A stretch of DNA of 64,000 bases from Anabaena sp051781005 (GCF_051781005.1 NZ_JBPWOA010000032.1:247883-311882), one strand, 5' to 3'; numbered from the stretch's first letter, positions 53,367 to 62,441 are shown. The notes: generated by a model from the sequence alone, not told the origin. Program-made: numbers and translations.

Positions 53367-53894
53367 ATGAATAAAAAAATGCAAATGAATTTACCTAACT
53401 GGATTACTTTGTCTCGACTTTTGGGAATACCATTTTTACTTTATGGTTTATACAATCCCACTAATGAAGCTAAATGGATATGTTTAACTATATTTTTAAT
53501 TGCAGCTTTGACTGATTGGTTAGATGGTTATTTAGCCAGAAAACTTAACCAAATTACTGATTTAGGTAAATTTCTTGATCCTTTAGTAGATAAATTGTTG
53601 GTACTTACACCGTTATTGGTTTTGGTGGAATTAGGAAAAATACCAGCTTGGGGAGTGTTTGTGATTTTAGCACGGGAATTAGCGATCGCAGGTTGGCGAG
53701 TTAATCAAACCACCATCACTGGTGCAAATATTTGGGGTAAACTCAAAACAGTCAGTCAAATCATAGCCATATCACTATTAATTGCACCCTTATCACCAGC
53801 TTGGCAACTGCCCTCATTAATTGCCTTTTGGGTGTCTGTTACTTTGACTGTGGTATCTGGGATAATTTATTTCATACCCCCAAAAATTAACTAA
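53367..53894 (+). CDS. pgsA: CDP-diacylglycerol-glycerol-3-phosphate 3-phosphatidyltransferase
   Basis: 175 residues (starts at 53367, 53379 or 53385 are possible; NLPNWITLSR is the usual beginning, favouring 53385). The CDP-alcohol phosphotransferase motif is complete: TDWLDGYLARKLNQITDLGKFLDPLVDK holds D-G-x2-A-R-x8-G-x3-D-x3-D. Several membrane spans follow. It makes phosphatidylglycerol phosphate, precursor of phosphatidylglycerol, the only phospholipid of thylakoid membranes. Preceded by repeat-rich sequence including a GTGCGTTA/TAACGCAC pair. Confidence 0.93.
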   Translation: MNKKMQMNLPNWITLSRLLGIPFLLYGLYNPTNEAKWICLTIFLIAALTDWLDGYLARKLNQITDLGKFLDPLVDKLLVLTPLLVLVELGKIPAWGVFVILARELAIAGWRVNQTTITGANIWGKLKTVSQIIAISLLIAPLSPAWQLPSLIAFWVSVTLTVVSGIIYFIPPKIN

Positions 53895-54014
53895 TGCCCA
53901 AAAAGCCAGGCTAACTTACCTTTGTTGTGTTGATTTATTAAATCTGAGACAAGAACTCGGCACAAACTGGAAATTCATGAGAATATAAAGAAAATATTAA
54001 ATAATTAAAAACTC

Positions 54015-54251
54015 ATGATAACTGCCAAATTGATCCAACAGCTTTGGGCTATAATTGAATCCACACAAGTCAGCACTCTGCTCCAGTTTGACGATACCGC
54101 CTTAGTACAGTTGCTAATACAGCAACTAACAGTCAAGCAGAGTCTGGACGCTAAAGAAACTCCTAGCATTGATACTTACATCAAATCTAAACTGCCCCTA
54201 ATTCGTGATACAGCTGAAAGCAGAATGTCTTTTGGGCAAGGCAATAATTAG
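54015..54251 (+). CDS. Conserved-looking hypothetical protein (78 aa)
   Basis: MITAKLIQQLWAIIESTQVS, LLQFDDTALVQLLIQQLTVKQSLDAKET, then a more polar tail SRMSFGQGNN. Helical and soluble, without recognised domain. Similar short proteins occur in Nostocales as far as I recall, without known function. Followed 59 nt later by a small membrane protein on the same strand. Confidence 0.6.
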   Translation: MITAKLIQQLWAIIESTQVSTLLQFDDTALVQLLIQQLTVKQSLDAKETPSIDTYIKSKLPLIRDTAESRMSFGQGNN

Positions 54252-54310
54252 CACAACTAACCAAATAGTTATTCATTGCCAAACATATCTCTAAGTCTAA
54301 ACAGTATAAT

Positions 54311-54574
54311 ATGATTAATCACTGGCTAAGTATTGCCCTAGTAGCTTATCTAATCGGAGCGGCGATTGAAGGGGTTAGTGCAGCCGGTCATCTATCTCAG
54401 TCAACAACAGATCTAAATAAAAGTACACAAGAAAATCCTCAAGAGTCTGGAAATTCTCATGTTTATAGTTGGCGAATTATCGCTGCTATTGCCTCAGTAA
54501 GTGTCTGTGGAGCTTTTTGCTGGCCTTGTCGTTTGCTGCACCGTTCACTTAAAGACGGTAATGATAGTTTTTAA
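54311..54574 (+). CDS. Small membrane protein (87 aa), unknown
   Basis: Two hydrophobic segments, WLSIALVAYLIGAAIEGVSAAG near the N-terminus and IIAAIASVSVCGAFCWPCRLLH near residue 65, separated by a polar Ser/Thr/Gln-rich loop. Three Cys lie in the second span (VCGAFCWPC). Not recognised. A predicted two-span membrane protein; its neighbours give no hint. Confidence 0.55.
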   Translation: MINHWLSIALVAYLIGAAIEGVSAAGHLSQSTTDLNKSTQENPQESGNSHVYSWRIIAAIASVSVCGAFCWPCRLLHRSLKDGNDSF

Positions 54575-54761
54575 AATAATTCGCAATTCATAATACCGCT
54601 ATAACTAAAACAAGTTAGGTAATTTTGAATTAAGTTTTGTAACGAAAATTTAAACCCCACCGCAAAATTTGCCATTTTTAGTTAACCCCCCAGAATTTAT
54701 TGAGATTAAATATCTGATGAGCGTCCCCAACCTTAGCGGAATGGGGAATTATGGCGTTAGG

Positions 54762-55694
54762 TTAAACAGCCTTTAAAATTTCGTCATCTACAGAAAAATC
54801 TTTTTCTATTTTATCTCTGCCACTAGCTAAATAATCGCTTTCTAAAGAATCTTTCAAACCAGAAATTAAATCATATTCAGGTTGCCAGTTTAATTCTGTC
54901 ATCGCTTTATTCACCGAGGCGAAAAAGTGTTGTACTCGCATGGGGAAGGCTTTGCGCTTGCCAAAATCAAATTTTTTCGGGTCATAATGGACAATTTTAA
55001 CATCATCTGGTGATTTGCCAGCAGCTACAGCACAAGCACGAGCTAAACCATCAAAAGTGACAAAGCGATCGCCTGATATATTATAAATCTGCTGGATAGC
55101 CTTTTGGTTGCCGATCACCTGAGTCATTGCCAGTGCTAAATCCTTAACATGACCTAGCTGGGTGAAGTGCATTCCATTCCCAGGAATCGGAATCGGGCGA
55201 TCGCGCACAATTCTATCAAAAAACCAGCCTTCCAATTCGTTATAGTTTTTCGGCCCGTAAATATAAGTTGGACGAATAGAAGTAAAAGGAATCCCTGATT
55301 GTTGCAGATAAGCTTCCGTTTCATGCTTACCTTTGTGACGACTCTTAGGATCAACAGCATCACCTTCTATATGGGGCATTTGGTCAGACTTGAGATATAC
55401 CCCAGCCGAACTCATGTAGACAAAATGTTGGACACGTCCTGCAAAAATTTCTGCTAGTGGTTGCGTATCAGTGAGTTCCCTGCCATTATTGTCAAAAATG
55501 ACATCAAAGTTTTCTTGTGATAATTTGGCTTTTAACTGGCTAGGGTCAGTGCGATCGCCTATAATTTGTCCTACTCCCTCTGGTGCTGGAAAATTACCGC
55601 GATTAAACAATACCACCTCATGCCCAGCCTCTACCAATAGCTGAGTCAAGTAGACACCGATAAACCTAGTTCCACCAATAACCAGAATACGCAT
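54762..55694 (-). CDS. NAD-dependent epimerase/dehydratase, CSP41b-like
   Basis: 310 residues of the atypical short-chain dehydrogenase fold. The nucleotide loop is IGGTRFIGVYLT at the N-terminus, with FVYMSSAGVYLKSDQMPH in the middle and IRPTYIYGPKNYNELEGWFFDRI. The overall text matches cyanobacterial relatives of chloroplast CSP41b, which bind RNA/ribosomes rather than acting as sugar epimerases. The usual YxxxK catalytic pair is not evident in order. It lies near polysaccharide genes but on the opposite strand, so the shared fold should not be taken as shared pathway. Confidence 0.75.
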   Translation of the reverse strand: MRILVIGGTRFIGVYLTQLLVEAGHEVVLFNRGNFPAPEGVGQIIGDRTDPSQLKAKLSQENFDVIFDNNGRELTDTQPLAEIFAGRVQHFVYMSSAGVYLKSDQMPHIEGDAVDPKSRHKGKHETEAYLQQSGIPFTSIRPTYIYGPKNYNELEGWFFDRIVRDRPIPIPGNGMHFTQLGHVKDLALAMTQVIGNQKAIQQIYNISGDRFVTFDGLARACAVAAGKSPDDVKIVHYDPKKFDFGKRKAFPMRVQHFFASVNKAMTELNWQPEYDLISGLKDSLESDYLASGRDKIEKDFSVDDEILKAV

Positions 55695-55799
55695 AAATTC
55701 TCAATTCCTATGTCAGCTATTTTCTTTCATCACCATTATCTTTGAGGTTATCAGGTTGCAGCATCATCCTGGAACATCTTTTGGTAGGATTACATCTTA

Positions 55800-55827
55800 C
55801 CGAGTACCGAGTACCGAGTATTGAGTA
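55800..55827. repeat. CCGAGTA heptamer array
   Basis: Three CCGAGTA units plus one altered (TTGAGTA) in the divergent spacer upstream of the glycosyltransferase gene. Confidence 0.7.
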
Positions 55828-55870
55828 CAAGAGAAACAATTAAATTTCCCTCTGCCCCTTACATTAAACT

Positions 55871-57013
55871 GTGTCCTTGAAATATGCTTTGGTTCATGAG
55901 TGGCTCACACCTAAAGCCACAGGTGGTTCAGAACTTGTTGTCCAAGAAATTTTGAATCACATTGATGCTGATTTATATGCCCTAATTGATTTTGAATCTA
56001 GGAATCCTGAAAGTTATCTCTACAAGCGTCAGATTGGGACAACGTTTCTTCAGCACTTGCCATTAGCTCGCACAGGTGTACAAAAATATCTACCGTTGCT
56101 GCCATTAGCGATCGAACAATTAGATTTGCGCCAATATGACGTAATACTATCTTCCTCCCACGCTGTAGCCAAAGGAATCCTCACAACTCCTGATCAGATG
56201 CATATTTGTTATTGTCATAGTCCAATGCGCTATGCTTGGGACTTGACATTTGATTATTTAGAACAAAGCAAACTGGGTAGAGGCACAATCGGGTGGATAA
56301 CTAGATATTTATTGCATAGCTTGCGTCAATGGGATGTATTGAGTGCAAACCGGGTTGATTACTTTATTGCCAACTCTGAGCATACAGCAAGGCGGATTTG
56401 GCGTTGTTATCGACGAGAAGCAAAAGTCATTTACCCACCGGTGGATATTGATAACTGTCCCTTTTCATCTGAAAAAGAGGATTTTTATCTGATCGTTTCC
56501 CGATTAGTCAGCTATAAACAAGTATCCTTGATTGTTCAGGCTTTTAATCAACTAAAACGGCCATTGGTGGTGATTGGTACAGGACCAGAAATGAAAAATC
56601 TGCAAGCGATCGCAAATCCTGATATTCAAATACTAGGATGGCAACCTGATGATGTAGTAAAAAAATATATGGCTCGTGCTAAAGCCTTTATCTATGCAGC
56701 TTGCGAAGATTTCGGCATAGCCTTAGTAGAAGCTCAAGCTTGTGGCACTCCAGTCATTGCTTACGGAGCAGGTGGCGCTCTAGAAACTGTTCGAGATATT
56801 CGCGCTTGTTTCGATACAGGAACAGGTATATTCTTTAAAGAACAAACAGTAATAGCTTTAGTAGATGCAGTAGAAAAATTTGAAGCCTATCAGGATTTTT
56901 TAAAATATGAGTATATAAGATTACACTCAACCCAGTTTTCTCAACAGGTTTTTGCCGATAACTATCTAGGTTTTCTCAATCAGTGTCAAGAAAAAAGACC
57001 GTTCCGCAAATAA
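55871..57013 (+). CDS. Family 4 glycosyltransferase
   Basis: 380 residues from GTG 55871. The N-terminal acceptor lobe has ALVHEWLTPKATGGSELVVQEI and ICYCHSPMRYAWDL; the donor lobe has LIVSRLVSYKQVSLIVQAF, VVIGTGPE, ILGWQPDDVVKKYMARAKAF. The retaining GT-B E-x7-E motif is EDFGIALVEAQACGTPVIAYG. It transfers a sugar, probably from a GDP- or UDP-donor, during extracellular polysaccharide or lipopolysaccharide synthesis. Followed 112 nt later by a priming sugar transferase and then by GDP-fucose genes. Confidence 0.9.
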   Translation: MSLKYALVHEWLTPKATGGSELVVQEILNHIDADLYALIDFESRNPESYLYKRQIGTTFLQHLPLARTGVQKYLPLLPLAIEQLDLRQYDVILSSSHAVAKGILTTPDQMHICYCHSPMRYAWDLTFDYLEQSKLGRGTIGWITRYLLHSLRQWDVLSANRVDYFIANSEHTARRIWRCYRREAKVIYPPVDIDNCPFSSEKEDFYLIVSRLVSYKQVSLIVQAFNQLKRPLVVIGTGPEMKNLQAIANPDIQILGWQPDDVVKKYMARAKAFIYAACEDFGIALVEAQACGTPVIAYGAGGALETVRDIRACFDTGTGIFFKEQTVIALVDAVEKFEAYQDFLKYEYIRLHSTQFSQQVFADNYLGFLNQCQEKRPFRK

Positions 57014-57125
57014 TGGTCAGGGTTATTGTATTTTTTTTGTAGGTTTTTGGGAATATTACCCCAGAATCACTGCCTTTTAGCTTTAAGATCGGGACTATGT
57101 GTGGTGTGGATTATTAAGGAGTATG

Positions 57126-57884
57126 ATGACTGCCCAGAGCTCACTCCTCTCCGGCAAGCGTTACCCACGTAAAGATGCTAGTGCCTCGACGCATACTTTA
57201 GCAAAACGTGGTCAAAAAGCTAAACCCCCCAAGGTAAAACCTAGAGGTTTGGCTTTTCAGGGTTTAAACGGAGAGTTTGCCAAACGACTGTTCGATATTG
57301 CATTTTCGCTGTCGATTTTGATTTTGTTTTTCCCCATATACATAATTTTGGCTTTACTGATTGCTGTCAGTTCAAAAGGCCCAATTTTTTATGTTCAGGA
57401 ACGGGTTGGTAAAAACTATCGCCGCTTCAAATGTATTAAATTCCGTACTATGGTGAGGAATGCCGACGAAATCCTCGTCCAAATCATGGAAACATCCCCA
57501 GAGTTGCGCCAGGAATTTGATAGCACTTTTAAGCTCAAACAAGACCCCCGGATTACCAAAATTGGTCACTTCCTGCGAATTACCAGCTTGGATGAATTTC
57601 CCCAGTTTTGGAACGTTTTAACAGGAGATATGAGTGTAGTTGGCCCACGCCCCCTAGTAGCGGAAGAATTACCAAAATACGGTTGTCACATCGAGCATAT
57701 TTTAACCATCCGTCCGGGAATTACTGGATTGTGGCAAGTATCTGGACGTAATGATATTCCTTATCCACGGCGAGTCCAAATAGATCTGCATTATGTCAAA
57801 TTCAGGAATTTTTGGCTAGATTTATGGATCATCTTGAAAACGATTGATGTAGTCATCATGCCCAAAAATAACGGGGCATACTAA
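57126..57884 (+). CDS. Priming undecaprenyl-phosphate sugar phosphotransferase
   Basis: 252 residues from ATG 57126 (AAGGAG 4 nt upstream; ATG 57123 is equally in frame and GTG 57099 would bury the ribosome site). After a basic N-terminus comes AKRLFDIAFSLSILILFFPIY with one membrane stretch. The cytosolic catalytic part of the WbaP/PglC family follows: VGKNYRRFKCIKFRTM, RLTSLDEFPQ-like IRITSLDEFPQFWNVL, GDMSVVGPRPLVAEE, RPGITGLWQVSGRN. It starts repeat-unit synthesis by loading a sugar phosphate onto the lipid carrier. Only the short C-terminal form, not the five-span one. Confidence 0.9.
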   Translation: MTAQSSLLSGKRYPRKDASASTHTLAKRGQKAKPPKVKPRGLAFQGLNGEFAKRLFDIAFSLSILILFFPIYIILALLIAVSSKGPIFYVQERVGKNYRRFKCIKFRTMVRNADEILVQIMETSPELRQEFDSTFKLKQDPRITKIGHFLRITSLDEFPQFWNVLTGDMSVVGPRPLVAEELPKYGCHIEHILTIRPGITGLWQVSGRNDIPYPRRVQIDLHYVKFRNFWLDLWIILKTIDVVIMPKNNGAY

Positions 57885-57904
57885 GAAAATACTCAAATTT
57901 GAGT

Positions 57905-57938
57905 TTATGGGGCAATTCATGAATTGCCCCATAATTTT
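57905..57938 (+). terminator. Strong hairpin after the sugar transferase
   Basis: TTATGGGGCAATTC-AT-GAATTGCCCCATAA is a perfect 14-bp stem followed by TTTT, 20 nt after the stop. Rho-independent terminator. Confidence 0.88.
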
Positions 57939-58262
57939 GGATTTTTGTATAAATTGTTGAAGCACCACTTCATACAGAAATGCTTTAGGAACATAAATTT
58001 TATTCAGTCTTTATAAAAATCAATAATCAATGAAATTTTGGCAAAGATATGAAAAATTACCAAATTATACTCAGAACTTAACCCCAGATCATGAGAGAAT
58101 CAGTTGTTAAAGTACTTTTTATTAAGTATATTGGTCTACATTTAAGTTTTGATAGCAACTAAGACTTGTAGGTTTATAATCAGACAGTTTTAGCAATGAT
58201 TTGCTAACGTATTTGTTATAGTCGGTAACTTTTACAACATCAATAACAGGGAATAATTGGGC
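57939..58262. other. Spacer before gmd, presumed promoter
   Basis: 324 AT-rich bases between a terminator and gmd. No gene, no repeat recognised; it must contain the gmd-fcl promoter. CAGGGA about 12 nt before the gmd ATG is the likely ribosome site. Confidence 0.5.
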
Positions 58263-59342
58263 ATGACACAACAAAAACGAGCTTTGATTACTGGTATCAC
58301 TGGTCAAGATGGTTCATATCTGAGTGAGTTTTTGCTAGAAAAAGGTTATGAAGTTCACGGTATTATTCGTCGGACTTCTACCTTTAACACAGACCGGATC
58401 GATCACATCTACGAAGATCCTCATAAAGAAGGGGTCAAATTATTACTTCACTATGGCGACTTGACAGACGGTACTACATTGCGCCGGATCTTAGAAGAAG
58501 TCAAGCCTACAGAAATTTATAATCTGGGCGCTCAATCTCATGTCAGAGTCAGCTTTGATTCACCAGAATATACAGTAGATGCGGTGGGCATGGGAACCCT
58601 TCGTTTATTAGAAGCTATCCGTGATTACCAACAACGCACAGGGATTCAAGTCAGGTTCTACCAAGCCGGTTCCTCGGAAATGTATGGCTTAGTACAAGCA
58701 GTACCTCAAAGTGAGACCACACCCTTTTATCCCCGGAGTCCGTATGCTTGTGCTAAAGTTTACGCCCACTGGCAAACAGTGAATTATCGTGAATCTTACA
58801 ACTTGTTTGCTTGTAATGGCATTCTGTTTAACCACGAATCTCCTCGTCGAGGTGAAACCTTTGTCACCCGTAAAATCACTAGAGCCGTTGCCCGTATTTT
58901 TGCTGGAAAACAAAAGAATATATACATGGGCAATTTGGATGCCAAGCGAGATTGGGGCTATGCCAAAGATTACGTAAAAGCTATGTGGTTGATGTTGCAA
59001 AAAGACGAGCCAGATGATTACGTGATTGCTACGGGTGAAACTCACTCGGTGCGCGAATTTCTCGATTTGGCTTTTGGCTATGTGAATCTCAATTGGGAAG
59101 ATTATGTGGAGTTTGATGATCGTTATCTGCGCCCAGCTGAAGTAGATTTGTTAATTGGTGATCCTACCAAGGCACAACAAAAGTTAGGTTGGAAACCTTC
59201 TGTAACTTTCCCAGAACTTGTATCCTTGATGATGGAAGCTGACTTGCAAGCTTTGGGTTACACTTCTCCTAATGGAAATGGTTCACAACAACCCAAAGAT
59301 ATTGCTACTACTCGTCAGGAACTAGGCGCTCTCCACTTTTGA
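58263..59342 (+). CDS. gmd: GDP-mannose 4,6-dehydratase
   Basis: 359 residues from ATG 58263 (a TTG at 58257 adds two). First step to GDP-L-fucose, GDP-rhamnose and related sugars. Visible: nucleotide loop ALITGITGQDGSYL, HGIIRRTSTFNTDRIDH, YNLGAQSHVRVSFD, catalytic YPRSPYACAKVYAHW (YxxxK) and NGILFNHESPRRGETFVTRKI. Full length and no missing residues. Its stop overlaps the longest frame of the next gene, and the pair forms a gmd-fcl operon. Confidence 0.96.
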   Translation: MTQQKRALITGITGQDGSYLSEFLLEKGYEVHGIIRRTSTFNTDRIDHIYEDPHKEGVKLLLHYGDLTDGTTLRRILEEVKPTEIYNLGAQSHVRVSFDSPEYTVDAVGMGTLRLLEAIRDYQQRTGIQVRFYQAGSSEMYGLVQAVPQSETTPFYPRSPYACAKVYAHWQTVNYRESYNLFACNGILFNHESPRRGETFVTRKITRAVARIFAGKQKNIYMGNLDAKRDWGYAKDYVKAMWLMLQKDEPDDYVIATGETHSVREFLDLAFGYVNLNWEDYVEFDDRYLRPAEVDLLIGDPTKAQQKLGWKPSVTFPELVSLMMEADLQALGYTSPNGNGSQQPKDIATTRQELGALHF

Positions 59343-59365
59343 TTTATACCCCTAAGGATAAAAAT

Positions 59366-60310
59366 ATGACTGCCTTAGAACTAAAAAATAAACGGATTCT
59401 TGTGACGGGTGGGGCTGGTTTTCTAGGTCGTCAAGTGATAGATCAGCTTTGCAAAGCTGGGGCTGATCGTGAGAAAATTACAGTAACGCGATCGCATGAT
59501 TGTGATTTGCGGGTCTGGGAAAATTGCCAGCGTGCAGTTGACCAACAAGATATTGTCATTCACCTAGCTGCTCATGTTGGTGGTATTGGTCTCAACCGCG
59601 AAAAACCCGCAGAGTTATTTTACGATAACTTGATGATGGGAACCCAGCTAATTCATGCTGCCTATCAAGTAGGTTTAGAAAAATTTGTCTGCGTTGGTAC
59701 TATCTGCGCTTATCCCAAATTCACACCAGTCCCATTTAAAGAAGAAGACCTCTGGAATGGCTATCCAGAAGAAACTAACGCTCCCTATGGAGTTGCAAAA
59801 AAAGCCCTTTTAGTTCAACTACAATCTTACCGTCAGCAGTACGGCTTTAATGGTATTTACTTGCTACCAGTGAACTTATATGGGCCTGAAGATAATTTTG
59901 ACCCTAGAAGTTCCCACGTTATTCCAGCGTTAATTCGTAAAGTTCACGAAGCCCAAGTTAAGGGAGAAAAGCAACTTCCTGTTTGGGGTGATGGTTCTCC
60001 TACCCGTGAGTTTTTGTATTCAGAAGATGCTGCACGGGGGATAATCATGGGTACTCAATTATACAATGATTCTGACCCAATTAATTTAGGAACAGGTTAT
60101 GAAATCTCTATCAAAGATTTAATTAATCTGATTTGTGAATTAATGGAATATGAAGGGGAAATTATCTGGGAAACTGACCAACCCAATGGTCAACCACGGC
60201 GCTGTTTAGATACCGAAAAAGCAAAACAAGCCTTTGGATTTACTGCTCAAGTTAGCTTCCAACAAGGGCTAAAGAATACCATTTACTGGTATCGTCAACA
60301 CGCTGCATAG
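59366..60310 (+). CDS. fcl: GDP-L-fucose synthase
   Basis: 314 residues from ATG 59366, which has AAGGA 7 nt upstream; a TTG at 59339 would overlap gmd. It converts the Gmd product to GDP-L-fucose by epimerisation and NADPH reduction. Motifs: ILVTGGAGFLGRQVI, HLAAHVGGIGLNREKPAEL, the catalytic YGVAKKALL (YxxxK) after VGTICAYPKF, and NLYGPEDNFDPRSSHVIPALI. Together with gmd it supplies fucose for extracellular polysaccharide, probably used by the glycosyltransferase upstream (inference). Confidence 0.95.
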   Translation: MTALELKNKRILVTGGAGFLGRQVIDQLCKAGADREKITVTRSHDCDLRVWENCQRAVDQQDIVIHLAAHVGGIGLNREKPAELFYDNLMMGTQLIHAAYQVGLEKFVCVGTICAYPKFTPVPFKEEDLWNGYPEETNAPYGVAKKALLVQLQSYRQQYGFNGIYLLPVNLYGPEDNFDPRSSHVIPALIRKVHEAQVKGEKQLPVWGDGSPTREFLYSEDAARGIIMGTQLYNDSDPINLGTGYEISIKDLINLICELMEYEGEIIWETDQPNGQPRRCLDTEKAKQAFGFTAQVSFQQGLKNTIYWYRQHAA

Positions 60311-60321
60311 TTAAAATGTAG

Positions 60322-60342
60322 GGGTTTAGCAATGCTAAACCC
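60322..60342 (+). terminator. Hairpin after fcl
   Basis: GGGTTTAGC-AAT-GCTAAACCC, a perfect 9-bp stem 12 nt after the stop, without T-run. Common spacer repeat that may also attenuate read-through. Confidence 0.5.
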
Positions 60343-60369
60343 TGAATTCCAAAAATTCAAAATTGAACA

Positions 60370-60942
60370 TTGCAAAAAATTGATTTACAGGTAAATAAGA
60401 CAAAACTCCGGCGTAATCTGCTAAAAACACGTCAATCTCTGACTGTTGGTGAGTGGAGAGAAAAGAGCGATCGCATTTGTTCACAAATCCAAACCTCGAT
60501 TCTGTTTACCCAAGCAACCACTATCCTGGCCTATTTCAGCTTTCGTCAAGAACCTGACCTCAGTCCACTTTTTACAGACTCTCAACGTCGTTGGGGATTT
60601 CCTCGCTGTGTGGGTCAGTCCCTATCTTGGCACTTATGGGAACCTGATGATCCACTTCAAATTGGCAATTATGGCATTAATGAACCCCATCGAGAAGCAC
60701 CTATCATCAATCCTGATGAAGTAGATTTAATCCTCGTTCCTAGCGTAGCTTGCGATCAACAAAAATACCGTTTAGGTTATGGTGGTGGTTATTATGACCG
60801 TTTGTTGAGTTCTCCAGCTTGGGCTAAAACACCTACCTTGGGCGTGGTTTTTGATTTTGCCTATTTATCTCAACTACCTGTTGCAACTTGGGATAAACCG
60901 TTACAATCTGTGGTAACTGAAGTAAAACTACATCACATTTAA
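60370..60942 (+). CDS. 5-formyltetrahydrofolate cyclo-ligase
   Basis: 190 residues from TTG 60370; no ATG precedes the conserved N-terminus (KTKLRRNLLKTRQSL). The family signature RLGYGGGYYDRLL (about 136-148), FSFRQEPDLSPL and VPSVACDQQKYRLG are present. It recycles 5-formyl-THF to 5,10-methenyl-THF with ATP hydrolysis, keeping one-carbon metabolism free of inhibition. No ribosome site is clear upstream of the TTG. The 3' end lies 4 nt from the tRNA-Pro gene on the opposite strand. Confidence 0.9.
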   Translation: MQKIDLQVNKTKLRRNLLKTRQSLTVGEWREKSDRICSQIQTSILFTQATTILAYFSFRQEPDLSPLFTDSQRRWGFPRCVGQSLSWHLWEPDDPLQIGNYGINEPHREAPIINPDEVDLILVPSVACDQQKYRLGYGGGYYDRLLSSPAWAKTPTLGVVFDFAYLSQLPVATWDKPLQSVVTEVKLHHI

Positions 60943-60945
60943 AAA

Positions 60946-61019
60946 TCGGAGCGGCGGGATTCGAACCCACGACCTCCACTACCCCAAAGTGGCGCGCTAC
61001 CAAGCTGCGCTACGCCCCG
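60946..61019 (-). tRNA. tRNA-Pro (anticodon GGG)
   Basis: On the minus strand: acceptor stem CGGGGCG / CGCTCCG pairs throughout with one G-U, D-arm GCGC...GCGC, anticodon stem CCACT / AGTGG around loop TTGGGGT giving anticodon GGG, T-arm GTGGG-TTCGAAT-CCCGC, discriminator A. CCA is not encoded. GGG decodes CCC and CCU. Confidence 0.93.
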
Positions 61020-61139
61020 TTTACTTAACTTGAAACTTTAGATTTTTGGATTAGGGATTATTCCAAACTTGTGCATCTAAAATTAATTAAGTCACTCTTA
61101 CGAGAGTAACATGAGTTTAAGGAAAATGGCAAGCCCCTT

Positions 61140-61505
61140 TCAAAAAATTTTTAGCATTACCGTAGCTTGCAATAAACCTGGTACAGCCTCAGCTTCCCAT
61201 TTACCTTCTACACCCCTGCCTGTATTGAGAATAAAGCGTAAATTATAGGAGTTGGGATAGCCTTCTACCTCCATCCACAATAAATTGCTTTCAGCTTCAC
61301 AGGCAATTTTTTCTTCATCCATTAATTCTGCGGCTAAATGCTTCATTGTGTCCCCAAGCTGGTTTAAGAGCCGACAAAAATCATTTAATTCAATTTCGGT
61401 TAATTCTATCGCCCAGTCATCTGTACCAACTAAGCCTTTAAATTCTGCTGCGTCGGGATTCCAGCCTATACGCCAACCGTTGCCACTTTTTAGGACTTTG
61501 TGCAT
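61140..61505 (-). CDS. DUF1818 protein
   Basis: 121 residues from ATG 61505 (the longer frame to 61535 lacks support). Family features: KVLKSGNGWRIGWNPDAAEFKGLVGTDDWAIELTEIELNDF at the start, LLWMEVEGYPNSYNLRFIL and GKWEAEAVPGLLQAT at the end. DUF1818 is a small cyanobacterial and plastid family with a single-strand-binding-like fold and unknown role. No operon partner: the next gene on this strand starts 550 nt upstream. Confidence 0.8.
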   Translation of the reverse strand: MHKVLKSGNGWRIGWNPDAAEFKGLVGTDDWAIELTEIELNDFCRLLNQLGDTMKHLAAELMDEEKIACEAESNLLWMEVEGYPNSYNLRFILNTGRGVEGKWEAEAVPGLLQATVMLKIF

Positions 61506-61565
61506 GGTTAATTTTTTAAACGCAGAGGAACGCAAAGTAAAACGCTTCAGGGGCGCTGAGAGATA

Positions 61566-62057
61566 TTAAGATTGAGGATTAAAGATATTGACTAGGACTT
61601 GGACTAGGTGATTGCGTTGGTTGCGGGTAAGTTTGGTTATGGCGGTGCGATCGCTCTCTAGTGGATTTTGCTTTAAGGAATCATTACCTGGATAGGATGC
61701 TTCATAAATAGTTTCGTTTGCATTTAAGTAATCTGCCAAAGTTAATTTCCAATCTAAGCGATATATGGGCGATCGTCCTTTCACATAAATGTGGTAACGA
61801 ATCATCCGACTAGCTAAGGTGTTTTTTTCGGCAACCTTGCCAGTGTCTTTGCTTATATATTGGTTTTCTTTTGGCAGGTCGGGTAATTGCTGGTACACAA
61901 CCTGCCAAACATCGCTAGGACTGATTCTCTGAGCTACAGCAGGAGAGATGCTAGGAAAATTTGAGCTTCCTAAACCCAAGGTAATTACACTCACTGTAAT
62001 CAAGATAATTATCAGTCCTGAGTTGAACTGCAAAAATAAAAATTTTTTCTTATTCAT
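61566..62057 (-). CDS. Exported hypothetical protein (163 aa)
   Basis: From ATG 62057 (GGAG just upstream; ATG 62078 would add 7 residues). One N-terminal hydrophobic stretch (SGLIIILITVSVITLGLG) serves as signal or anchor. The mature part includes ISPSDVWQVVYQQLPDLPKENQYI, LASRMIRYHIYVKGRSPIYRLDWKLTLADYL and a C-terminal LTRNQRNHLVQVLVNIF. Not recognised. Neighbours DUF1818 and rpoZ are on the same strand but widely spaced. Confidence 0.7.
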   Translation of the reverse strand: MNKKKFLFLQFNSGLIIILITVSVITLGLGSSNFPSISPAVAQRISPSDVWQVVYQQLPDLPKENQYISKDTGKVAEKNTLASRMIRYHIYVKGRSPIYRLDWKLTLADYLNANETIYEASYPGNDSLKQNPLESDRTAITKLTRNQRNHLVQVLVNIFNPQS

Positions 62058-62204
62058 TCTCCAAACCTTTAAGGGCATGGTTTCCCCGCCCTAGATTGTA
62101 TTGCGTCCCACAGAAAACCTATGAGTAGTTAAACAAAAAGGGAATCGGGGAGCAGAAACCAGGAAAAAATTTTTCCCAATATCCAATCCCCAATAACGTG
62201 CAAA

Positions 62205-62441
62205 TTATAATTCGCCGATAATCTCTGGTTGAGTCATTTCATCAGACATCTCAATAATTGCTCTGAGTACGGGTTTCATCATCACATCTTCGTTATTTTC
62301 AAAGTCTTCATAACGCCGACGCTTGGCACGATTTGCCACTTGAACTGTAATCCGATAGCGATTTGAGGCGGCGCTAATGAGATCCTCAGCACGGTGCATA
62401 ATCTGAGACTGGGTTGTCTCGAACTTGGAACGCTTCAGCAT
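62205..62441 (-). CDS. rpoZ: RNA polymerase omega subunit
   Basis: 78 residues. Omega motifs: MHRAEDLISAASNRYRITVQVANRAKRRR and KPVLRAIIEMSDEM near the end, length normal for cyanobacteria. Omega binds the beta' C-terminus, helping assembly of the polymerase and, in cyanobacteria, recruitment of the primary sigma factor. Gene stands alone, 148 nt after a convergently unrelated gene. Confidence 0.93.
   Translation of the reverse strand: MLKRSKFETTQSQIMHRAEDLISAASNRYRITVQVANRAKRRRYEDFENNEDVMMKPVLRAIIEMSDEMTQPEIIGEL

Noticed and set aside
54762..55694. Treating the epimerase-like gene as part of the polysaccharide pathway
   Set aside because: Text matches CSP41b-type RNA-binding relatives better than sugar epimerases, and it is on the opposite strand.
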